Source: Verrucomicrobiaceae bacterium (lineage in GTDB: Bacteria > Verrucomicrobiota > Verrucomicrobiia > Verrucomicrobiales > DEV007). From it: a stretch of DNA of 54,315 nucleotides. The stretch covers positions 1 through 54,315 of the forward strand of contig SHBV01000017.1 of NCBI GenBank assembly GCA_004211885.1. Direction: 5' to 3'. The translations under genes and the position numbers were made by a program. The stretch's first letter is position 1. Every line of letters starts with the position of its first letter. A model generated the notes under the pieces. The model was not told where the DNA came from, did no database searches, and worked only from the letters and a program-made list of their open reading frames with translations. Shown here in pieces: positions 18,009-26,561 of the stretch.

Positions 18009-19448
18009 ATGAAGTTTGCATCCTTTTCTTTAGCTTTGCTTTTTTTGATCAGAGTTGTTCAAGCTGATCCTATCCACTATTTAGTTCTTAGCTCTGAGAG
18101 TACCGGTTCTGACCCTGCATGGGAAAAGGTAATTAATGCATTGGAGTCTAAATATGAATCTTCTAAAGCAATGCATTTTCCAGATGGAAAACCTGAAGGG
18201 ATACTCGAGGAACTGAGGAAAATAAAACCGAAATACACATGCTTTGTAGCTAAGCATCCTGAAGTGACGCGGGCCTGGGTTGCAAAGATTCATCAACTCA
18301 CCAGAAAAATTGATGAGGACCCGTATACTGATACTATCTGGGGTATTCTCACGGGGTATGATTCCGAAAATGCTTTGAGTATTGCAAAGACACGAGAGCC
18401 TCTGACCATCGAACGTGTCGCCTCGGGAACCGAGCTGGCACTTGAGCATTGTTTGGAGGGGGTCTGGCACTGCGAATTAAAAAAGGGAAAGATTGTGCGG
18501 AAAAGTAGGAATCAGAATCCCATTGAATCGAGTGGATCAGTCGATAGTACCGAGGCACTTGCAAAAACGCTCACAGAATACAAAGCCCAACTCTTTGTCA
18601 CTTCCGGTCACGCAACCGAGAGAGGTTGGCAAATCGGTTTCTCTTACCAAAACGGTTACTTTAAGAGCAAGGATGGAAACCTTTTTGGTCAGGATACGAA
18701 AGGGAAAAAATTTGCAATAAATTCGCCAAACCCAAAAGTTTATATGCCGATTGGCAATTGTCTGATGGGCCACATTGACGATCAACAGGCGATGGCACTG
18801 GCATGGTTAAAGAGTGGAGGAGTGAGGCAGATGCTGGGGTACACTGTCCCGACCTGGTACGGTTACGCAGGTTGGGGATGTTTGGATTATTTTGTTGAAC
18901 AACCAGGAAGATACACTTTCGCCGAAGCGTTCTTTGCCAACCAACACGCCCTCATCCATCGTCTGGAAACATTCTTTCCTGGCCTCGCGACTAAGGAAAT
19001 GACTGACCCTAACCAAGCCACTGCGATTGGATCTAAGGTCAAGATCACAGAAGCGGCTAAGAAGGCTAGTCTACGCGTCCAAGATGCTGCGGGTCTTCTC
19101 TTTGATAGAGACTCAGTCGTTTTCTATGGAGATCCTGGTTGGGACGCGAAGTTGGCTAAGGGAGAACGTGCTTACGAGCAGTCATTAAACGAAAAGGATT
19201 CTATTTATACCTTCAAGATAAGTCCGATAAGAGGCAAAAAATCTTTTAACCCTATTAATACGAACGGCTCTCAAAGGGGATGGCGCCCCATCGTGCACTA
19301 TTATTCCAAAAGGATAGGGAATTTTGAGATTCTTGAAGGTAGCGAATTAAAGCCAGTGCTGACCGATGATTTTATACTCATACCCAATCCCAAGTCCTGT
19401 GACCCTACAAAGGATTATAAAGTTGTTTTTAAAGCATCCCCTCTCTAG
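18009..19448 (+). CDS. Secreted protein with possible caspase/gingipain-like His-Cys dyad
   Basis: 479 residues with a clear signal peptide (MKFASFSLALLFLIRVVQA). The central region contains H201 in FVTSGHATERG and C251 in PIGNCLMGH, each after a hydrophobic strand. A His-Gly-like then Ala/Gly-x-Cys pattern about 50 residues apart is what clan CD cysteine peptidases (gingipain, caspase, legumain) show. Around it are strands such as TDTIWGILTGYD and a conserved-looking WYGYAGWGCLDYF. The C-terminal third (~390-479) looks like a separate beta-rich domain. The peptidase reading is inference from two short motifs; no named family is certain. It starts 80 bp after the receptor gene and may be in the same transcript. 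Confidence 0.62.
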   Translation: MKFASFSLALLFLIRVVQADPIHYLVLSSESTGSDPAWEKVINALESKYESSKAMHFPDGKPEGILEELRKIKPKYTCFVAKHPEVTRAWVAKIHQLTRKIDEDPYTDTIWGILTGYDSENALSIAKTREPLTIERVASGTELALEHCLEGVWHCELKKGKIVRKSRNQNPIESSGSVDSTEALAKTLTEYKAQLFVTSGHATERGWQIGFSYQNGYFKSKDGNLFGQDTKGKKFAINSPNPKVYMPIGNCLMGHIDDQQAMALAWLKSGGVRQMLGYTVPTWYGYAGWGCLDYFVEQPGRYTFAEAFFANQHALIHRLETFFPGLATKEMTDPNQATAIGSKVKITEAAKKASLRVQDAAGLLFDRDSVVFYGDPGWDAKLAKGERAYEQSLNEKDSIYTFKISPIRGKKSFNPINTNGSQRGWRPIVHYYSKRIGNFEILEGSELKPVLTDDFILIPNPKSCDPTKDYKVVFKASPL

Positions 19449-19458
19449 TAATGATTTT

Positions 19459-20109
19459 TTAATCAAAAGGGTCAGCGGTTTTCTGGTACAGGCCAAACTC
19501 ATCATCTCCTAGGTAGATTAGGCACAGCGCTCCATCAGCTGCAACTGCCTGAAAAAATTCGAGTACAAATTCCTGCTCACCTGGCCACGGATAAATAAAA
19601 AAAAGATCCACTTCATCCAGATCAGCGTCCATTCCTTCATAACCTGGTCTTGATTCGCTCCTTTCTTGGTAAGTGTAGTTTTCAGGCCTGATAAGTTCAG
19701 CCCCACCAGAACCTTCATAACATTCAAAGCCTTCAGGCATATAATCGCGTTCAATGATAGTGACCGATATATTTGAGTCTTGAGCCAATTTTCTGGATGC
19801 TTTAATCAGAGACGGTTCAATTTCTATACCATATGATTCGTATCCTAGTAAGGAAGCTAGACAAGTGCCCACGCCATAACCACTGCCCCATTCACAGTAC
19901 ACTTTACCCAAACATAAATCACTGTTGCTGATGGCACTTAGCCAATGGTAGAGGAGTTCATCATTGCAGGGGATAAAACGGGGGACTTTGCGGTTCCTTT
20001 CAGTTTCAAAGAGTTCATCGATTCGTTGATTAGCTTCCTTGAGATAGTTTTTTACTTTCCCAGGAAGCTTATCCCCCTCAATTTTTAGATCAATTTCCTC
20101 AATTGGCAC
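19459..20109 (-). CDS. SAM-dependent methyltransferase-like protein
   Basis: 216 residues, GTG start at 20109; no other start codon fits near it. Residues ~90-97 read CEWGSGYGVG, a class I methyltransferase motif I, followed by a strand ending in the acidic YGIEIEPS that would hold the SAM ribose. DLFFIYPWPGEQ at ~170 occupies the position of motif IV. The C-terminal strands of the Rossmann fold are short and the protein ends soon after GALCLIYLGDDE, so the substrate-binding side may be reduced. No signal peptide. It is convergent with the gene at 18009, 10 bp apart. Substrate unknown; it could be a non-catalytic relative. Confidence 0.7.
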   Translation of the reverse strand: MPIEEIDLKIEGDKLPGKVKNYLKEANQRIDELFETERNRKVPRFIPCNDELLYHWLSAISNSDLCLGKVYCEWGSGYGVGTCLASLLGYESYGIEIEPSLIKASRKLAQDSNISVTIIERDYMPEGFECYEGSGGAELIRPENYTYQERSESRPGYEGMDADLDEVDLFFIYPWPGEQEFVLEFFQAVAADGALCLIYLGDDEFGLYQKTADPFD

Positions 20110-20205
20110 AAGTCACAGATTATCACATGAAAATGATCCATTTGTCGAAGAAAATACAATCACGAGTCAGTTGCATCGGGCACGCGCTCATGACTATATT
20201 TGAGC

Positions 20206-21420
20206 ATGAAGATTTCCCTAACAATTATACTCATGAGCTTTATTTCTTTGCTCAATGCCGCGGACTGGCCCAATTGGCAGGGCCCAAATCATAATGGTAT
20301 TTCATCGGAGACTGGATGGGTTCCGGACAAGATAGGCAATGTGATTTGGAAGTCTCAGGTCGGCATTGGATTTGCTGGGGTCTCTGTTTCCGAGGGTAGG
20401 CTTTACACACTGGGTCATGACGGGAAACGAAGGGGCGGCTCTGAAACAGTTTATTGTCTTGATGCGAATACGGGTAAAACGATTTGGTCTGATACTTACA
20501 AGGCAGAATTATTGCCTAAGCTTCATGAGGGAGGCCCATCAGCTACACCGACAGTGCACTTAGGCAAAGTTTATACACTGGGCAAAGACGGAAAATTTAA
20601 ATCCTACAATGCAAAAAATGGTAAAAAAATCTGGGAAAGAGACTTACTCAAGGATTCATCGATGAAGAAACCTGCCGAGTGGGGATTTGCGGGTTCTCCT
20701 CTTGTTGTGGGCGAAATGATAGTGGTTGAGGCTGCCCAGACCATTGCTTATTCATTGGATGGGGGTGAGGTGATCTGGAAGAGTGAACGATTCAGACCAG
20801 CATACGCTAGCCCTGTTCTATTTAATTTTGGAGGTAAGGATCTGCTCATTACATTGAAGACCGAAGGCCTAGTCATTCTTGAAGCTCGTACTGGGAAGAC
20901 GGTCACTGTCAATGAATGGAAGACAAGGTTCAGCACGAATGCGACGACACCAATAGTCATAGAAAATAAAGTATTTATCTCGACTGGTTATGGTCGCGGA
21001 TGCGGGCTTTATACTTTCGACGGCAAAAGCTTAAAGGAAGTCTATAGCAACAAATCCATCAGTAATCACATGGCGAATTGTGTAGTCATTGATAAACATT
21101 TGTACGGCATCAGTGGTAATACGCACGGAGCGGAGAAGAAAGAACTGGTCTGTATGGAATTTGAAACGGGCAAAGTGAAGTGGAAAGAGGGCGGCTTTGG
21201 TTGCGGTACAATCACTGCGGCTGCTGGTAAGCTCATAGTCCTTAGTGAGCGCGGAGAACTTGCTGTTGGTGCCGCATCACCGAAGAAATTTGAAAGTTTG
21301 GCACGTGAGCAAGTTAACCGAGGCCGGTGCTGGACTGTTCCTGTACTTTCAAATGGTATTATTTACACGAGAAATTCATCAGGCAATCTGGTTGCTGTTG
21401 GTGTAGGCAAAGAGTCCTGA
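20206..21420 (+). CDS. Exported PQQ-like beta-propeller protein
   Basis: 404 residues from ATG 20206; a TTG two codons earlier is less likely. Signal peptide ~1-19 (SLTIILMSFISLLNA), then the typical mature start DWPNWQGPNHNGIS. Repeats with W-docking motifs such as YCLDANTGKTIW, KSYNAKNGKKIWER and YSLDGGEVIWKS form a PQQ_2/Pyrrolo-quinoline-quinone-like eight-bladed propeller. Dehydrogenase catalytic residues and a heme c site are not apparent, so it is better read as a structural or binding propeller of the kind abundant in PVC bacteria. It converges on another propeller gene with only 2 bp between stops. Function unknown. Confidence 0.88.
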   Translation: MKISLTIILMSFISLLNAADWPNWQGPNHNGISSETGWVPDKIGNVIWKSQVGIGFAGVSVSEGRLYTLGHDGKRRGGSETVYCLDANTGKTIWSDTYKAELLPKLHEGGPSATPTVHLGKVYTLGKDGKFKSYNAKNGKKIWERDLLKDSSMKKPAEWGFAGSPLVVGEMIVVEAAQTIAYSLDGGEVIWKSERFRPAYASPVLFNFGGKDLLITLKTEGLVILEARTGKTVTVNEWKTRFSTNATTPIVIENKVFISTGYGRGCGLYTFDGKSLKEVYSNKSISNHMANCVVIDKHLYGISGNTHGAEKKELVCMEFETGKVKWKEGGFGCGTITAAAGKLIVLSERGELAVGAASPKKFESLAREQVNRGRCWTVPVLSNGIIYTRNSSGNLVAVGVGKES

Positions 21421-21422
21421 GC

Positions 21423-22673
21423 TTATTTTCCAACGCAGATAATTTCGCGGCTTGTTCTCAATACAAATTTATTTTCACTTACTGCATAGCCATAAACTTT
21501 ATCGTTTTCTGCAACCGCAACTACATTTTCAGAAAGTACTTTTGCTCCCTTTTCTGACGCTTCTAGGACCAAAGATTTACCATTTTTGCAGAACAGATAA
21601 ATTCTTTCAGAGGCTGCGAGTGGGGAAGCCCAACATCCATCCGGTAACTTGTATTCCCAGCGTTGAGTGCCATCCTTAAAATTTTGTGCCTGTAATGTGC
21701 CTGCACGATTGATAAAATAGACAACGTTCCGATGCACTAATGGTGATGCGAAGCTTGAGGTGACAGATTTTGCTCGCCATTCTAAGTGAGTTTCACTGAT
21801 ATTTCCTTCTCCTCCAAGACGAATGGCAAGGCTCTGTTTAGGGTACGAAGAACCCGCAATAATGAGATTCCCGTCAGCGCTCGGAGAAGCCACAGTATTT
21901 TTTTCAATTTCATCAAACCACCAAATTCTCTTACCGTTATCGAGACGATAACTTTCTATGATACCGTTCGAACTGATGATGATTTGTTCTTCCTCTTTGT
22001 GCTTAAGATAGAGAGGGGTAGTCCATGAAACTCTTGGTTCCCTTGACGTTTTCCAACGAGTCTTGCCTGTTACCCGATCAACGCAAAGGAGATATGAGGG
22101 GCCTTCATGATCAATAAGTAACACTAGCCGTTCAGGAACTCCGACCAAAGATGACCCTACTCCATGCCCGCCCTTGAAGGGCCCAAATTCTTCAGTCAGT
22201 TTTCGCTCCCAGAGTCTCTTGCCCTCATGATTAAATGCTAGAAGGTCTCCGCTTTCGAAGAAGACATAAATTCCTTCAGGACCCGTGACAGGCGTCGGCG
22301 CTCCTTGTGAGATCATGTTTGTAACTTTCTTGACCGTTTCTGTAGCCTTTATAGTCCTTTTCCAGATACTTTTACCGGAATTCAGATCATAGCAATCTAG
22401 GTACAAGGATTCTTTGCTCTGACCACCAGTACTTGTTATATAGATCCTGTCATTCCAAATGACTGGACTGGACTGCCCAAATCCAGAAATTTGATTTTTC
22501 CATAGAATTCCTTCCTTTTCGGTCCACTTAAGCGGAAGACTTTGTATCTTAGTTTTGCTATTTCCCTCTCCCCTGAAACCTGGCCAGTTCGTAGATTCGG
22601 CTAGGCAAGGAATCAGAAAAAAAATAGGCAGCCATAAAATATATTGGCAGAAAAGTTTTAGACCGTATGTCAT
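21423..22673 (-). CDS. Exported PQQ-like beta-propeller protein
   Basis: 416 residues with a signal peptide (~1-25, ending PCLAES) and the same mature opening as its neighbours, NWPGFRGEGNSKT. Blade motifs include YDLNSGKSIWKRTI, DRVTGKTRWKTS and YRLDNGKRIWWF. It aligns in general plan with the proteins encoded at 20206 and 35792, and is therefore a paralogue. No cofactor or catalytic residues can be named. Its 3' end faces the 20206 gene; the two stops are almost touching, with no room for a separate terminator. Confidence 0.88.
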   Translation of the reverse strand: MTYGLKLFCQYILWLPIFFLIPCLAESTNWPGFRGEGNSKTKIQSLPLKWTEKEGILWKNQISGFGQSSPVIWNDRIYITSTGGQSKESLYLDCYDLNSGKSIWKRTIKATETVKKVTNMISQGAPTPVTGPEGIYVFFESGDLLAFNHEGKRLWERKLTEEFGPFKGGHGVGSSLVGVPERLVLLIDHEGPSYLLCVDRVTGKTRWKTSREPRVSWTTPLYLKHKEEEQIIISSNGIIESYRLDNGKRIWWFDEIEKNTVASPSADGNLIIAGSSYPKQSLAIRLGGEGNISETHLEWRAKSVTSSFASPLVHRNVVYFINRAGTLQAQNFKDGTQRWEYKLPDGCWASPLAASERIYLFCKNGKSLVLEASEKGAKVLSENVVAVAENDKVYGYAVSENKFVLRTSREIICVGK

Positions 22674-22750
22674 GATGATTCTGAGGCTATCTCCTTTTGA
22701 AAATTAAATTTTTATTGTTCATAGTTTCTAATGAATATTGCCTTGATTAT

Positions 22751-23572
22751 TCATTGATGCCTTTCTGTTGCAGAGATCAAGCTCCAAAAATCCAAGAGTT
22801 CGGTATTTTGTTGAATTAGTGATAGTAACTTATGTCCATATGAATTGTAACATTGGACAATTGTCGATTCGGTTCCCTCAAAATCATTCAGATAAGCAAT
22901 GCTATTGAATATCTCTCCAAGGTCCATAGAAATTATTGCTTCTGATGAAGCCATAGAAATAATTCCTTCAGGATGGCTCTCCTTAGAAGGATCAAAGGCT
23001 CTGGAAAAGGAGAGCATTTTTCTATTAAAATCGATCCAGACTTGTTGGTCTACGAAGCAAGCGAATGATAAGATGTGATAGATAGGATGTGAGGCAATAT
23101 CTGTCCGGACATTCTCGCGTTTTTTCCGGCAGCTGAGGCACGGCGCGGGCCGTGTAATTTTTATTTTTCCTGTATCTGGCAAGGTCTCATGTGTGCGGAT
23201 CAATTTCTTTGTTAGTATATCAATTGCCTGGTCCGCTGATCTGGGCACTTCAATAGTGAGTTGTTCGTTACGGTCATTGGAGGTTAGGATGAGTACAAGA
23301 TTCCCTGAGGAATTCGAATCTTTTCGTAGAAAAGAGCTGTTAACATTTTGAAATTCAATATTCAAACCTGATCCGGGCAAACAAAGGCATGAATCGTCAA
23401 TAATCACCTGAGGTGATTCAGTTGTGAAAGCGCAGGAAATTTCCGAGTTGTGAATTCTTATTCCACAGTGAGGTAGTGCAGAGAAAAATTCTCCGCAAAT
23501 CTCAGGCTCAAGCATTAATTCCCAGCATTCATCAGAGAGTGCAGACTGGATTTGATTTGCAAATTGGGACAC
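22751..23572 (-). CDS. Conserved-looking protein of unknown function with a CxxC segment
   Basis: 273 residues, GTG start, no signal peptide or membrane segment. I do not recognise the family. Visible points: many Cys residues (about ten), among them C-L-S-C in PAPCLSCRKKR near the middle, which could hold metal or a disulfide. The C-terminal half has the pattern of a haem-degradation HemS/ChuX half-domain (STIVQCYNSYGHKLLSLI followed by FWSLIS), but the resemblance is weak and I would not name it so. It sits apart from its neighbours: 77 bp after it comes a propeller gene on the same strand, and upstream is a 185-bp divergent gap before pepA. Confidence 0.6.
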   Translation of the reverse strand: MSQFANQIQSALSDECWELMLEPEICGEFFSALPHCGIRIHNSEISCAFTTESPQVIIDDSCLCLPGSGLNIEFQNVNSSFLRKDSNSSGNLVLILTSNDRNEQLTIEVPRSADQAIDILTKKLIRTHETLPDTGKIKITRPAPCLSCRKKRENVRTDIASHPIYHILSFACFVDQQVWIDFNRKMLSFSRAFDPSKESHPEGIISMASSEAIISMDLGEIFNSIAYLNDFEGTESTIVQCYNSYGHKLLSLIQQNTELLDFWSLISATERHQ

Positions 23573-23757
23573 AATATAACAAGAGATGATGGTTAAGCGA
23601 TACGCTACCGCTCCATTGTCCTATTATGATGATCAATTGATATGGATTAATGCATTTCTTCAATTTAACTAAATATATGAAGTAACAGCTAAGAACTTCT
23701 ATATTTTAAAGGTCCTTGTGCTGCGGTTTGGGGTCAGTTTAAACTAATAATTATCAC

Positions 23758-25206
23758 ATGAAATTTCTGCAAAAATCCCTCAATGCCAAATTGACCAAAT
23801 CTGATCTACTTATTGTTTTTGGTTGCCATGGTAAAAAAATCAAACTACCTCAGGGTGTCAAGGTACCGGCCAGTGCCCTAGAGTCTTTTAATGCCGAGTC
23901 TGGTCAAAAAAGATTAACTGATTCGATCAAGGGGCCCTTTCAGCAAGTCCTGATAATTGGACTAGGTGAATCTAAAAAAATAGACACAGAAAATATTCGT
24001 CGAGCTGCCGCTATCGCCGTTAAAGAAGCGAGGAAAAATAAACTAGGATCTATAACTTATTGGGCTGCCAAAAGTTATAGTTTTGATGCGGGTCTTTTTG
24101 GGCAGGCTCTTGCGGAAGGTGCTGTGATGGGCTCATATCGGTTAGACGACTTTAAAAAGGGAACAGGGGACTTGAAAAAAGTTATATTTCATACTGGAGA
24201 GATTATCAAAAGAGGAGCCAAGCGCGGCATTGCAATAGGAAATGGGAATTGCCTTGCGAGGCGTTTGCAAGACACTCCTGCTAATAAAATGAGGCCTCGT
24301 GATTTGGTCCGAGAGGCTCGTAAAATTGCCAATAATTCAGTCAGTATTTCTGTGAAAATTTTTGATGAAGCATCCATGAAAAAAATGCGCATGGGGTCCT
24401 TACTTTCAGTTTCTGAAGGTTCATCTGAACCTGCTTATTTAATACATTTGGTACATCGCCCAAAGGCAAAGACTAGTAAGAAGGTTTGTTTCGTAGGCAA
24501 GGGCCTGACTTTTGATTCTGGTGGAATCAGTCTCAAACCTTCAGGGAAGATGCACGAGATGAAATATGATATGTCTGGAGGAGCCGCAGTACTGGGCGTA
24601 TTTGATGTCCTTTCTGCAATTAGCTCAGACGTGGAAGTTCATGGGTTAATTCCTGCATCGGAAAATCTTCCTGATGGTAAGGCTACAAAGCCCGGGGATT
24701 TGGTGACTGCCTCTAATGGGTTAAAGATTGAAGTTCTAAATACTGACGCTGAAGGGCGATTAATTCTTGCCGATGCTTTAGCCTATGCGGTTAAAAAGAT
24801 TCGTCCTGATGCTATGATAGATCTGGCTACCCTGACCGGTGCTGTGGTGGTTGCACTGGGGCACGAAATTACAGGCGTCATGGGGAATGATGAAGATTTG
24901 ACTCAAGCACTTGTAGAAGCTGGTAAAAGAACTTCAGAAATGGTCTGGCCTTTGCCAATTATTGACCTTCACAAAGAAGAAATGAAAGGATCTGTAGGTG
25001 ATTTGAGGAATATTAGTGGACCTGCAACGGGCGCTGGATCTTCAACGGGTGGGGCTTTCTTATCATACTTTGTTGGAGAAACGCCTTGGGCTCATCTTGA
25101 TATTGCAGGTAGTGCCTGGGGAGCTGCTCAGAGAGACTATCAGGGCGGAGAGCAGGGCACTGGCGTTGGAGTCCGTTTGCTGATTGATTATCTTGAGAGT
25201 ATTTGA
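23758..25206 (+). CDS. pepA: Leucyl aminopeptidase (M17)
   Basis: 482-residue cytosolic aminopeptidase that trims N-terminal residues from peptides; hexameric and two-metal. N-terminal macro-like domain ~1-160, catalytic domain ~165-482. Hallmarks: VGKGLTFDSGGISLKP (metal Lys and Asp), KYDMSGGAA, and the family signature NTDAEGRL at 328-335. The start ATG 23758 gives a normal length. It is convergent with the aminotransferase gene at 25213, with 6 bp between them. In some bacteria PepA also binds DNA; nothing here indicates that. Confidence 0.96.
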   Translation: MKFLQKSLNAKLTKSDLLIVFGCHGKKIKLPQGVKVPASALESFNAESGQKRLTDSIKGPFQQVLIIGLGESKKIDTENIRRAAAIAVKEARKNKLGSITYWAAKSYSFDAGLFGQALAEGAVMGSYRLDDFKKGTGDLKKVIFHTGEIIKRGAKRGIAIGNGNCLARRLQDTPANKMRPRDLVREARKIANNSVSISVKIFDEASMKKMRMGSLLSVSEGSSEPAYLIHLVHRPKAKTSKKVCFVGKGLTFDSGGISLKPSGKMHEMKYDMSGGAAVLGVFDVLSAISSDVEVHGLIPASENLPDGKATKPGDLVTASNGLKIEVLNTDAEGRLILADALAYAVKKIRPDAMIDLATLTGAVVVALGHEITGVMGNDEDLTQALVEAGKRTSEMVWPLPIIDLHKEEMKGSVGDLRNISGPATGAGSSTGGAFLSYFVGETPWAHLDIAGSAWGAAQRDYQGGEQGTGVGVRLLIDYLESI

Positions 25207-25212
25207 CTCAAG

Positions 25213-26391
25213 TTATCCGAGCATTTCTCTCAATGCTTTTGTGAGCCTCTCGAGATCAGATTCATCATTATATGCCTGAACTGAGATTCTAAACATGTTT
25301 CCCTTTGGATTTAAAAATACTGGTACTTCGACCTTGAAACGGTGAAATAATTCAGCGTGAAGGGAAGAATGATCTCCTTCAGGTAAAAGATAAGAGCGCA
25401 TCTGAGGGGGTTGTAAATCAGCGCTCAAATAGAGATCATCCATCCCAGTAATATCAAGAATTGTTGCATGAAACTTTGATATAAGATCACTAGAACGCGG
25501 AACAACAGTCTGGAACCATTGGTTCTTGTTGAGAAAATTAATCGAGTCCTGAACTGCTAGAATAGAAGAGATGTCAGTTGTGCCCTGCCACTCATTCTCC
25601 AGCAGCAGTGATGATTCACCTTCCGATATATTTCCCCAGCTGATTGCTGGTGGGCGGATCTTATTTTCGTGTTTTCGGGAAGCATAAACAAAACCAGCTC
25701 CTTTGGGTGAGAGCATCCATTTGTGACAGTTGCCTACATAAAAATCAGCGGCGATTTCTTTAAGGTTAACTTTGATTTGTCCAGGTGCATGAGCGCCATC
25801 AATGACGGACACCGCTCCGGCGCTTCTTACAACTTCTGTTAGTTCTGTGATTGGTAAAAGCTGTGCGCTCTCAGCGGCAATGTGAGGGAATGTGACAATT
25901 TTCACTGAGGGGTCGATTTGTTCCTTTAATAGATTTATCGCTGAGGATGCGGATTTGAGAGGGAGGGGCATTTTTACTTTGACGAAATGCGCTCCTCTCT
26001 CCTCGCATATGGTTTCCCACATCCTATTAACGGCTCCATACTCGTGCTCAGTTGCCAATACCCTGTCCCCATCATTAATTTTTAACGACTGAGCCACCAT
26101 ATTAAGTCCGTAAGTGACGTTACGTACAAATGCGATTTGATCTGATCCACAGTTAAGGAACAGGGAAAGTCCTTCCCTTGCCACCTGCATTCTTTTGGTG
26201 AATTCCCTGTAAAGCAGAGTAGCAGGTTCTCGCTCAAGCTCGTGCTGATAGCGTTGGTAAGCTTCAAATACTGGTCTAGGGCAAGCGCCATAAGAGCCAT
26301 GATTGAGATAAGCTACTTCAGGGTCCAGTAGGAATTGGTCTTTCAAATGATTCAATGGATTTGGGCCGCTAAGCTTAAAAGGTTTATTCAT
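25213..26391 (-). CDS. Class V aminotransferase, isopenicillin-N-epimerase-like
   Basis: 392-residue PLP enzyme of fold type I. The N-terminus YLNHGSYGACPRPV and the following LEREPATLLYREF are typical of the isopenicillin N epimerase/ergothioneine EgtE-like branch. PLP contacts: SVIDGAHAPGQ, then the Schiff-base lysine K224 in GNCHKWMLSPKGAGF. Members catalyse epimerisation, desulfuration or C-S lyase steps, and the exact reaction cannot be told from sequence. No egtB/egtD or beta-lactam genes lie beside it. It is divergent from lpdA with 170 bp between. Confidence 0.88.
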   Translation of the reverse strand: MNKPFKLSGPNPLNHLKDQFLLDPEVAYLNHGSYGACPRPVFEAYQRYQHELEREPATLLYREFTKRMQVAREGLSLFLNCGSDQIAFVRNVTYGLNMVAQSLKINDGDRVLATEHEYGAVNRMWETICEERGAHFVKVKMPLPLKSASSAINLLKEQIDPSVKIVTFPHIAAESAQLLPITELTEVVRSAGAVSVIDGAHAPGQIKVNLKEIAADFYVGNCHKWMLSPKGAGFVYASRKHENKIRPPAISWGNISEGESSLLLENEWQGTTDISSILAVQDSINFLNKNQWFQTVVPRSSDLISKFHATILDITGMDDLYLSADLQPPQMRSYLLPEGDHSSLHAELFHRFKVEVPVFLNPKGNMFRISVQAYNDESDLERLTKALREMLG

Positions 26392-26561
26392 ATCTAATGA
26401 CCTGTCAATTTGCTCCTTCAGTTTCAGAATGAGAAAGCGACAGTTCTAGTAGTTAGGCTTTGCCAATTCACAGCCATGCATCGATAATATAGTATCAGTC
26501 ATTGAATAATTTAATTAATTCTGAGTTGAAATGCTGTGACTGAAAGCTACTGAATCAAGAA

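Noticed and set aside
23679..23699. GAAGT...ACTTC dyad upstream of pepA
   Set aside because: Only 5-bp arms with an 11-bp centre in AT-rich sequence; expected by chance.
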